Source: Pedobacter segetis (GTDB taxonomy: Bacteria > Bacteroidota > Bacteroidia > Sphingobacteriales > Sphingobacteriaceae). Taken from it: 64,000 nt of DNA. The notes below the pieces were generated by a model. That model saw only the letters and a list, made by a program, of their open reading frames with translations, was not told the origin of the DNA and made no database searches. This document shows, piece after piece, positions 8,381-15,665 of this stretch (position 1 is the stretch's first letter; each line of letters starts with the position of its first letter). The stretch spans positions 107,072-171,071 of the forward strand of contig NZ_JAEHFY010000008.1 in assembly GCF_016623585.1 (NCBI RefSeq). The letters are read 5' to 3'. Made by a program: the position numbers and the translations under genes.

Positions 8381-9265
8381 TTATCCATTTGATAATGCCG
8401 CGGCACCACTTACAATTTCAGAAAGTTCTGTTGTAATTGCGGCTTGCCGGGCTTGGTTATAAGCCAATTTTAATTTCTTTAATAAATCACCCGCATTATC
8501 TGTTGCTTTGTCCATTGCGGTCATTCTAGCACCATGTTCAGAGGCATGTGAATCTAAAACTGCTTTATATAACTGAAGTTTGATGTTTTTAGGGATCAAT
8601 TCTTCTACAATCTCTGCTTTTGATGGTTCTAAGATATAATCTATTTGATTACTAGAAACCTGTACCTTTTTTTCTGCCTTTGGCACTGGCAAAAGTTGCT
8701 CAGTGGTTAAAATTTGTACAGCAGCATTTCTAAATTGGTTATAAATTACCTCTACTTTATCGTATTTTCCATCAACAAAACCTTGCATTATAGATTCTGT
8801 AATTTTAGAAACGTCTTCAAAATGTAAATGATTGTAAATATCGTTATTGTTTCCAATCATATTATATTTACGCTTTTCGAAGTAATCTTGCCCTTTTTTA
8901 CCAATAGCTGCAATATGTAGATTTCCGCTCTTATGAAAAGCACTATATTTTTCGGCAATCAGGTTGTTGGTGGTTTTAATCACGTTCATGTTAAAAGCAC
9001 CAGCCAAACCACGGTTAGAGGTAACAAGCACCACTAAAACGTTTTTAACTTCACGTTCTTGGGTGTAAACAGAAACGCCATCTTCTAAACTGGCAGAAAG
9101 ATTGGCTAAGATCTCTTTTAATTTATTGGCATAAGGGCGCAATTGAATAATAGCATTGGTAGCTCTTTTTAATTTAGCCGCCGATACCATTTTCATGGCC
9201 TTGGTAATTTGCTGTGTAGAACTTACCGAAGATATCCTGATTCTTACTTCTTTTAAATTTGCCAT
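8381..9265 (-). CDS. atpG: ATP synthase F1 gamma subunit
   Basis: A 294-residue gamma subunit, the central rotor shaft of F1. The conserved N-terminal MANLKEVRIRISSVSSTQQI coiled coil and the C-terminal helix (RMTAMDKATDNAGDLL) are both present. It is the last gene of the atp cluster, followed by a terminator. The 77-nt gap from atpA contains a degenerate repeat tract. Confidence 0.97.
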   Translation of the reverse strand: MANLKEVRIRISSVSSTQQITKAMKMVSAAKLKRATNAIIQLRPYANKLKEILANLSASLEDGVSVYTQEREVKNVLVVLVTSNRGLAGAFNMNVIKTTNNLIAEKYSAFHKSGNLHIAAIGKKGQDYFEKRKYNMIGNNNDIYNHLHFEDVSKITESIMQGFVDGKYDKVEVIYNQFRNAAVQILTTEQLLPVPKAEKKVQVSSNQIDYILEPSKAEIVEELIPKNIKLQLYKAVLDSHASEHGARMTAMDKATDNAGDLLKKLKLAYNQARQAAITTELSEIVSGAAALSNG

Positions 9266-9269
9266 TTTC

Positions 9270-9332
9270 TAGTATTGAGAATTGAGTAGTTAGTATTGCG
9301 ATTGAGAACTCAATACACTATACGCACTACTC
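9270..9332. repeat. Degenerate short-word repeat between atpA and atpG
   Basis: The spacer is made of variants of TAGTATTGAG, ATTGAGTAG and CTCAATACTA in both orientations and can fold into several hairpins. It resembles the low-complexity tracts at 11620-11700 and 59245-59336. Confidence 0.55.
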
Positions 9333-9342
9333 AATACTAAAA

Positions 9343-10917
9343 TTAATATTTCGCTGATAATTCCTTAGCAACAGTTTCTAATACACTGGTCAGGCTATCA
9401 TCAAATTTACCAGCTTTTAAAGCCGCTAAAACTTCTGGATGACGTTGTTCTAACTGTGTTGTATATTCTGCTTCAAATTCTTTTATCTTGTTAATGGGTA
9501 CATTCCTCATCAGGTTTTTAACACCTGCATAAATTATAGCCACTTGTTTTTCTACCGTAACAGGGGAGAATTGGCCTTGCTTTAGGATCTCTACGTTTCT
9601 AGCTCCTTTATCCAATACCAATTTAGTAGAGGCATCCAAATCAGAACCAAATTTAGAGAAAGCCTCTAATTCGCGGTAACTTGCTTGGTCTAGCTTAAGC
9701 GTACCTGCAACTTTCTTCATCGATTTAATTTGAGCGTTACCACCCACACGAGATACAGAAATACCTACGTTAATTGCCGGGCGAACACCTGCGTTAAATA
9801 AATTAGATTCCAAAAATATCTGCCCATCTGTAATAGAAATCACGTTAGTTGGGATATAAGCAGAAACGTCGCCTGCTTGGGTTTCTATAATTGGCAATGC
9901 GGTTAAAGATCCACCACCTTTAACTATACTTCTGATAGACTCTGGCAAATCGTTCATTTGTTGAGCGATAGAATCATTCTGGTTGATTTTTGCAGCTCTC
10001 TCTAATAAACGGCTGTGTAAATAAAACACATCACCCGGGTAAGCCTCACGTCCGGGAGGGCGTTTCAATAATAAAGAAACCTCTCTGTAAGCAACGGCTT
10101 GTTTAGAAAGATCATCATAAATGATCAAAGCTGGCCTTCCGGTATCACGGAAAAACTCACCAATAGCAGCACCTGCAAATGGAGCATAGAATTGCATAGG
10201 GGCAGGATCGGCCGCAGAAGCAGCAACAATAACCGTGTAAGCCATTGCACCTTTTTCTTCTAACGCCTTAACAACGTTGGCAACGGTACTTGCTTTTTGC
10301 CCAATGGCAACATATATACAAAATACAGGTTGGCCTGCATCGTAAAATTCTTTTTGGTTGATGATGGTATCTATACAAACCGCAGATTTACCCGTTTGTC
10401 TATCGCCAATAACCAATTCACGTTGTCCACGTCCAATCGGGATCATCGCATCAATAGCTTTGATACCAGTTTGTAATGGTTCTGTAACCGGCTGACGGTA
10501 AATTACGCCCGGGGCTTTACGCTCTAAAGGCATCTCGTAAGTTTTTCCGGCAATTGGCCCTTTCCCATCAATTGGCTGCCCTAGGGTATTAACCACACGT
10601 CCGCACATACCCTCACCTACATTAATAGATGCAATACGTTTTGTACGCTTAATGGTATCGCCCTCTTTGATCTCATCAGACTGGCCTAGCAAAACCACCC
10701 CAACGTTATCTTCTTCCAAGTTTAAAACAATACCTTGTAAACCCGATTCAAATTCAACCAGCTCACCAGCCTGTACTTTTGTTAAACCATAAACACGGGC
10801 AATACCATCACCAACTTGCAGTACGGTACCAACTTCCTCTAATTCAGTTTCTGACTTAAAGCCTGACAATTGCTGACGTAAAATCGCTGAAACTTCATCT
10901 GGTCTTACTTCTACCAT
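9343..10917 (-). CDS. atpA: ATP synthase F1 alpha subunit
   Basis: A 524-residue alpha subunit, the non-catalytic nucleotide-binding subunit alternating with beta in F1. The Walker A motif GDRQTGKS is at residues 171-178, and the conserved [12 protein letters not shown] and [15 protein letters not shown] segments follow. Length and motifs are normal. The preceding 137-nt spacer holds a GC-rich repeat element. Confidence 0.98.
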   Translation of the reverse strand: MVEVRPDEVSAILRQQLSGFKSETELEEVGTVLQVGDGIARVYGLTKVQAGELVEFESGLQGIVLNLEEDNVGVVLLGQSDEIKEGDTIKRTKRIASINVGEGMCGRVVNTLGQPIDGKGPIAGKTYEMPLERKAPGVIYRQPVTEPLQTGIKAIDAMIPIGRGQRELVIGDRQTGKSAVCIDTIINQKEFYDAGQPVFCIYVAIGQKASTVANVVKALEEKGAMAYTVIVAASAADPAPMQFYAPFAGAAIGEFFRDTGRPALIIYDDLSKQAVAYREVSLLLKRPPGREAYPGDVFYLHSRLLERAAKINQNDSIAQQMNDLPESIRSIVKGGGSLTALPIIETQAGDVSAYIPTNVISITDGQIFLESNLFNAGVRPAINVGISVSRVGGNAQIKSMKKVAGTLKLDQASYRELEAFSKFGSDLDASTKLVLDKGARNVEILKQGQFSPVTVEKQVAIIYAGVKNLMRNVPINKIKEFEAEYTTQLEQRHPEVLAALKAGKFDDSLTSVLETVAKELSAKY

Positions 10918-10978
10918 CTTTTTTTATTTAAGATTTTTTATTTTTTGAAAAACTAATTTCTGTAATTATTAACTCAAT

Positions 10979-11045
10979 CCGGCCCGGCTATTCGCTCATA
11001 CTCCACATGGCATTGTTCACAGGCCGGTATCCGCTGCTATCCGGT
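10979..11045. repeat. GC-rich repeat-like element inside the atp operon
   Basis: A 67-bp segment much richer in GC than its surroundings, with imperfect direct copies GGCCCGGCTATTCGCT (10981-10996) and GGCCGGTATCCGCT (11022-11035) and a third partial CTATCCGG at the end. It lies in the atpH-atpA spacer. It looks like a dispersed extragenic element, but this is its only copy in the window. Confidence 0.5.
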
Positions 11046-11054
11046 ATATTAAAC

Positions 11055-11603
11055 TTAGGCAACCATCTTTTTAGAAAACTCCTTTTTAACCCTCGCTAAA
11101 CTACTTGCAATACTGCTGTCAAACTGTTTATCGCCAACGGTCAAAATAAAACCACCTATAAGGCCTGCATCAACAGATTCTTTTAACTTAACCTCGCCAC
11201 CGGTTACCGCTTTCACTTTCTCTATTATTTCTTTTCTAGCCGTATCATTTAAAGGTGCTGCCGATATAATTTTAGCCGTAACAATATTTTTGAATACGTT
11301 ATATTCTCTTAAAAACTCTTTTGCAACACCGTAAATAATCTCGGCCCTACCCTTATCAACCACAATCTTTAAAAAGGCAGCGGTAACCTTATGGATCTTA
11401 TCTCCAAAAACCCCTTTTATGATGGCGTTTTTTTTGCCCAGCGGAATGATAGGGTTTTTCACAACCGCTTGTAATTGTGGGTTCTGCTTTAATGTATCCA
11501 CAAAAAGTTGCATATCGCCTTTGATTTCCTCTAGCGCTTTCTGTTCTAAAGCTAAATCTAAAAGAGACTTTGCATACCGTGATGCTACTTTAATTTCTGA
11601 CAT
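11055..11603 (-). CDS. atpH: ATP synthase F1 delta subunit
   Basis: A 182-residue delta (OSCP-type) subunit linking the F1 head to the b-subunit stalk. The N-terminal ASRYAKSLLDLALEQ helix and the C-terminal ...LIGGFILTVGDKQFDSSI segment are diagnostic. It lies between atpF and atpA, the standard order. Confidence 0.96.
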   Translation of the reverse strand: MSEIKVASRYAKSLLDLALEQKALEEIKGDMQLFVDTLKQNPQLQAVVKNPIIPLGKKNAIIKGVFGDKIHKVTAAFLKIVVDKGRAEIIYGVAKEFLREYNVFKNIVTAKIISAAPLNDTARKEIIEKVKAVTGGEVKLKESVDAGLIGGFILTVGDKQFDSSIASSLARVKKEFSKKMVA

Positions 11604-11619
11604 ATCTTTTAGTTCATTA

Positions 11620-11700
11620 GTTGAAATAGTGCATTAGTCTTTTTACTGATTACTTGTTTTACAGATTACCGATTACTAAAAACCGATTACCGACTACATT
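11620..11700. repeat. Degenerate short-word repeat between atpF and atpH
   Basis: Variants of GATTAC and CCGATTAC recur at irregular spacing (TGATTACTTG, AGATTACCGATTAC, AACCGATTACCGACTAC) across most of the 108-nt spacer. No ORF is present. Confidence 0.5.
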
Positions 11701-11711
11701 TCACCAAAATA

Positions 11712-12206
11712 CTAGTTTAACTTCACATCCTTCAACAAGTCTCCTACCAAGGCATCTTGTTTTTGTTTATCGTCAAATTGCTTGCGTAAAACTTTCTCTG
11801 CAATATCTAAAGATAGGCTAGCTACTTGGTTTTTAACTTCCCTCAAAGCAGCAATTTTTTGGTTATTGATCTCTATTCTTGCTTTTTCGATCATTTTTGC
11901 ACCTTCTTCTTGCGCTGCATTTTTTGCATCGGCAACAATTTGGTCTTTCAATTCTTTAGCTTCTTTTAAAATCTCATCACGCTCCACTCTAGCTTGTTTT
12001 AATAAAGCTTCGTTCTCGTTAGATAAACGAGCCATCTCTTCTCTTGCTAAATCTGCTTTATTTAAAGCATCTTCAATTGAGAGCTCACGCTCATGAATGG
12101 CACCTAATACAGGTTTCCAGGCTAACTTTTTTAATAGTACTATAAGTATCAAAAAAGAAACTGCTGTCCAAAAAACCAATCCAATACTTGGGGTTACTAA
12201 ATCCAT
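11712..12206 (-). CDS. atpF: ATP synthase F0 b subunit
   Basis: A 164-residue b subunit with one N-terminal membrane helix (about residues 8-27) and a long charged helix forming the peripheral stalk. The GLVFWTAVSFLILIVLLKK start is typical. It is preceded by a strong hairpin after atpE. Confidence 0.96.
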   Translation of the reverse strand: MDLVTPSIGLVFWTAVSFLILIVLLKKLAWKPVLGAIHERELSIEDALNKADLAREEMARLSNENEALLKQARVERDEILKEAKELKDQIVADAKNAAQEEGAKMIEKARIEINNQKIAALREVKNQVASLSLDIAEKVLRKQFDDKQKQDALVGDLLKDVKLN

Positions 12207-12243
12207 CTTATTGCTATACTAATTTTATGTTAATCATTTTAAA

Positions 12244-12278
12244 AACCAGAAATGCAACCAATCGTTACATTTCTGGTT
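12244..12278 (-). promoter_or_regulatory. Hairpin after atpE inside the atp operon
   Basis: A perfect 11-bp stem (AACCAGAAATG / CATTTCTGGTT, 13-nt loop) lies 6 nt after the atpE stop, followed on the minus strand by TTTAAAA. It looks like a weak terminator or an mRNA 3'-end stabiliser within the operon, which could raise atpE expression relative to the downstream genes (inference). Confidence 0.6.
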
Positions 12279-12284
12279 TAATTC

Positions 12285-12515
<231 letters not shown>

Positions 12516-12547
12516 TTATATATGATTGTTAAACAAAATGTTTCTAA

Positions 12548-13663
12548 TTAATGATGATGCTCTTCTACCGCCATACCTATAAATAGGGCGGCAAGCATCG
12601 TAAAAATAAAGGCCTGTAAAAAGGCAACCAATAATTCCAGAACATCCATAAAAATTACAAATGAAATAGAAACAGGGGCCATGGCCAATGTCTTAAATAT
12701 AAATATCAATGAGATTAAACTCAATACTATAATATGCCCGGCGGTTATGTTTGCAAATAAACGGATCATTAAGGCAAAGGGTTTAGAAAATATACCTATA
12801 ACCTCTACTACCCACATGATGGGCAATAACCAAAAAGGAACGTCTGGTTTAAATATGTGCCCCCAATAATATTTGTTGCCGTTGATGTTCACAACAATTA
12901 AGATAATTACCGATAGAACCAGGGTTACGGCAATGTTACCGGTTACGTTTGCGCTTCCTGGGAATAAAGGCACTAGGCCCATTAAGTTATTGATCCAGAT
13001 AAAGAAAAACACGGTTAACAACAAAGGCATAAATTTCTCAAATTTATAGCCAATATTAGGCCTCGCAATATCGTCCCTAATAAAAATGATTATCGGCTCT
13101 ATCCAAGATTGTAAACCCTTTGGGGCTTTCCCAATTCTATTTTTGTAAGAATTTGCAACTTTGGTAAATATCAAAACCAGAACGATAACAGATATGAATA
13201 ATGCCGCTACGTTCTTTGTGATTGAAAAATCGATTATTTTAGAAGAGACCTCTTCATTAACTTTACCATCATTGCCTAAAACAACAATGTGTTCTTCTTC
13301 ATTAAGATAGGTGTAGTTTTTCCCTTTATAAGGGATAGCTTCATGATGCTCATTAAGAAGATTGGCAGAAGAAAAAATCTCTAAACCAGAAGGTGTAAAT
13401 AAAATAACGGGTAACGGAATAGAGGTATGCCCCCATAGATGCCAACTGTGCGAATCGCCGATGTGTTCTAAAATAACAACTGTTGGATCAAATTTCTCGC
13501 TTTTCTCTTCATGTGTTCCCGTGGTTACTTCTTCTTTAACCACCTCTTGAATATCTTGATTTTGTTGGCGGGCATAAGAATTAAACGATAAAAATAGCAT
13601 GGAAAAAGCGAATACAGCCTTTATTGATGAATTTTTATAATTTAAAAAGTGGCTAAAATCCAT
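12548..13663 (-). CDS. atpB: ATP synthase F0 a subunit, with N-terminal extension
   Basis: A 371-residue a subunit; the essential arginine is Arg301 in MIRLFANITAGH. Compared with about 250-270 residues in E. coli-type subunits it has an N-terminal extension of about 150 residues: a probable signal peptide (to about residue 31), then a hydrophilic domain with conserved His/Trp (HIGDSHSWHLWG). This layout is characteristic of Bacteroidota; the function of the extension is unknown. Confidence 0.96.
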   Translation of the reverse strand: MDFSHFLNYKNSSIKAVFAFSMLFLSFNSYARQQNQDIQEVVKEEVTTGTHEEKSEKFDPTVVILEHIGDSHSWHLWGHTSIPLPVILFTPSGLEIFSSANLLNEHHEAIPYKGKNYTYLNEEEHIVVLGNDGKVNEEVSSKIIDFSITKNVAALFISVIVLVLIFTKVANSYKNRIGKAPKGLQSWIEPIIIFIRDDIARPNIGYKFEKFMPLLLTVFFFIWINNLMGLVPLFPGSANVTGNIAVTLVLSVIILIVVNINGNKYYWGHIFKPDVPFWLLPIMWVVEVIGIFSKPFALMIRLFANITAGHIIVLSLISLIFIFKTLAMAPVSISFVIFMDVLELLVAFLQAFIFTMLAALFIGMAVEEHHH

Positions 13664-13677
13664 TTATTACGTGTTTT

Positions 13678-14067
13678 TTACTTCTTGATTTGGTGGCGCA
13701 AGTTACGTAACAAACAATAAATTTCAAAGGTTGTAAACAATAAATAAACAGAAAAAAAGTTGAGCATAAATAAAACACTATCTACCTTGATTTTTTGCGT
13801 GTAAATAAGGATAAACGCCAATGTTAAAATTAAGCGTATTACAATGGCCCCTAGCAAAATGCTGCTTTGCTGATCGCCGCCTTTTTTTAAGCCTATGTAA
13901 GAGAACAAATAAACCAATAGCGTAATAAATGCCATGTAAAAAAAAACCACCCAAAAATGCGGTATCAAAAAATGGTTTGGAAAATATAGATAGTCTATGG
14001 TCCAATAACCCAATGCCGCCAAAATAACCAGCATTATATAGAGAAAAGAAAAAATTTTAAGTGTCAA
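13678..14067 (-). CDS. Small membrane protein of the atp operon
   Basis: A 129-residue protein with four predicted membrane helices, between atpZ and atpB. A protein of this size occupies the same slot in many Bacteroidota atp operons and may help F0 assembly, like AtpI (inference). The start appears to be TTG at 14067, 2 nt after the atpZ stop; the first in-frame ATG would remove most of helix 1. Confidence 0.7.
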   Translation of the reverse strand: MTLKIFSFLYIMLVILAALGYWTIDYLYFPNHFLIPHFWVVFFYMAFITLLVYLFSYIGLKKGGDQQSSILLGAIVIRLILTLAFILIYTQKIKVDSVLFMLNFFSVYLLFTTFEIYCLLRNLRHQIKK

Positions 14068-14069
14068 TG

Positions 14070-14288
14070 TTATTTTAAAGCTTTAAAAACAAAATATAAG
14101 GAGATGGCAACCCCTAACAAACTAAAGCCTGCTGTGTAGTAAGGGGTTTGGTTTTGCGTACTTTCATCAATCTTGTAGCCTATAAAAGTAAAAACGCCGA
14201 TAATACCTACCATTTGAAACCCTAGGGAAGAATATTTGGCATATGAATTAAGCCGTTGCCTCTCTTTTTCCGATTGCTTCTGGTCCAT
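14070..14288 (-). CDS. atpZ: AtpZ/AtpI family protein
   Basis: A 72-residue protein with two membrane helices (about 22-40 and 49-69) separated by a short loop with YKIDESTQ, matching the AtpZ/AtpI family implicated in ATP synthase assembly or cation supply. Its start lies inside the 3' end of the bactofilin gene (41-nt overlap), tying the cytoskeletal pair to the atp operon. Confidence 0.85.
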   Translation of the reverse strand: MDQKQSEKERQRLNSYAKYSSLGFQMVGIIGVFTFIGYKIDESTQNQTPYYTAGFSLLGVAISLYFVFKALK

Positions 14289-14682
14289 TAAAAATTGGTT
14301 TGTGAATAGATTTTGTTTGTGAAATCCCGGTTTGGCACTGGCCTGTTAAATTAGCGCCATTTTCTACCACCAATTTATTAGATGAAATATCGCCAATTAA
14401 ACTTGAAGTTGCCTTTAAGAACAATATTTCTGCGGTACAGATGTTGCCATTAACCTTCCCGTTAATCTCGGCACTTTCAGAATTGATGTTCCCGATCACT
14501 TCGCCCGTACTACCTATTACAACTTTGGCTTTAGAGATAATATTCCCTTCAATTTTACCATCAATCCTCACATCCCCTTTGGTGTTTAAGTTCCCTTTAA
14601 TTTCTGTACCTAAACCTACAATATTGATAGAGCCTGCCTTTAGTTCTTTATCGGTAATTTCAGTTTTTCTGTTTTTAAACAT
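14248..14682 (-). CDS. Bactofilin (polymer-forming cytoskeletal protein)
   Basis: A 144-residue bactofilin with the beta-helical DUF583 core at about residues 18-115: repeating hydrophobic-Gly turns such as IVGLGTEIKGNLNTKGDVRI. Bactofilins polymerise without nucleotide and often localise cell-wall enzymes. It follows a membrane-anchored M23 peptidase by 10 nt, a pairing known from shape-control systems such as Helicobacter CcmA/Csd. The 3' end overlaps atpZ. Confidence 0.93.
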   Translation of the reverse strand: MFKNRKTEITDKELKAGSINIVGLGTEIKGNLNTKGDVRIDGKIEGNIISKAKVVIGSTGEVIGNINSESAEINGKVNGNICTAEILFLKATSSLIGDISSNKLVVENGANLTGQCQTGISQTKSIHKPIFNGPEAIGKREATA

Positions 14683-14692
14683 GTTTATTGTT

Positions 14693-15559
14693 TTAAAATG
14701 TCATATAATTCTTTGGGTTAACGGCCGCCCCGTTAAACCAAAGTTCAAAATGAAGGTGCGGGCCAGTAGAAAACTCACCAGTGTTTCCAACGATAGCTAT
14801 TACCTCACCTACCCTCACAAAACTCCCCACCTTTTTCAATAGTACAGAACAATGTTTATATATTGATAAGAGGTTATTGCTATGCTGTAAAACAATTACA
14901 TAACCTGTTTCTGAAGTAAAGTTAGAAAACACAACGGTTCCTTCCAAAGTTGCTTTGATGTTTTCGTTTTTCCTTGTGGCAACATCGATCCCGTAATGCT
15001 GCTTTTTAGGATCAAAATCTTGGGTTATTTGCCCTCTCAACGGGCTAAAAAAAGTATATGAGGCAATCCCTGTTTTTACTTTGTCATTGTCATCGTTCAA
15101 ATCAAATTTCCCCTCAGATTCTATCATTTTTCTTAGGTCTTTTTCCTCTTTAGAGATTTTCTGATTTAAAACTATGCTATCCGTTGCTTTTGAATTATCG
15201 GTTTCTGGTTTTTTTGGTTGTTTGGTGCCAATGTTTCCATCAATTACATTTTTTAGATTTTTCAAATAAGCATCGTTAGCTTTTGCCAGTTGTTCTAAAG
15301 AATCTACTTTAGAATAGGCAGCAACGATGTCTTTTTTTGAACTTGCATCCGTAACCCCTGTCAAATATTCTTTTAAGGGAGTAAATCTTATAGTGGTAAT
15401 GGTTAGAAATATGAATAAAATGGCAAAAGCCGCAGCACCAATAATTAAATACCATAATGAAGCATTAAATGAAGCTTTCTCCTCAAAAGTATCGTCATTT
15501 AAAATGACCAATTTGTATTTCTCTTTAAGCTTTTCTATGAGTTTTTTTCTCTTACTCAT
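14693..15559 (-). CDS. Membrane-anchored M23 peptidoglycan endopeptidase
   Basis: A 288-residue protein: short cytoplasmic basic segment, one membrane helix (about 34-56), a charged coiled-coil region, and a C-terminal LytM/M23 domain. The Zn ligands are visible as HYGIDVA (H...D) and HLHFELWFN (HxH), so it is likely catalytically active. It lies immediately upstream of the bactofilin gene and probably trims peptidoglycan at bactofilin-marked sites (inference). It starts the minus-strand run that continues into the atp genes. Confidence 0.92.
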   Translation of the reverse strand: MSKRKKLIEKLKEKYKLVILNDDTFEEKASFNASLWYLIIGAAAFAILFIFLTITTIRFTPLKEYLTGVTDASSKKDIVAAYSKVDSLEQLAKANDAYLKNLKNVIDGNIGTKQPKKPETDNSKATDSIVLNQKISKEEKDLRKMIESEGKFDLNDDNDKVKTGIASYTFFSPLRGQITQDFDPKKQHYGIDVATRKNENIKATLEGTVVFSNFTSETGYVIVLQHSNNLLSIYKHCSVLLKKVGSFVRVGEVIAIVGNTGEFSTGPHLHFELWFNGAAVNPKNYMTF

Positions 15560-15623
15560 TTATTGGGGATAAAAATCTTATCTTAATTAATATCTTTAAT
15601 TCGTTATTATCGGCAATATAAAA

Positions 15624-15631
15624 TAATTTTG
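15624..15631 (+). promoter_or_regulatory. Putative -7 box of sprE
   Basis: TAATTTTG is a full match to the Bacteroidota -7 consensus TAnnTTTG, 35 nt upstream of the sprE start; the -33 region is weak. Confidence 0.4.
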
Positions 15632-15665
15632 CCCGTATTAAATTACAACGCCTAAAATTAAAATA

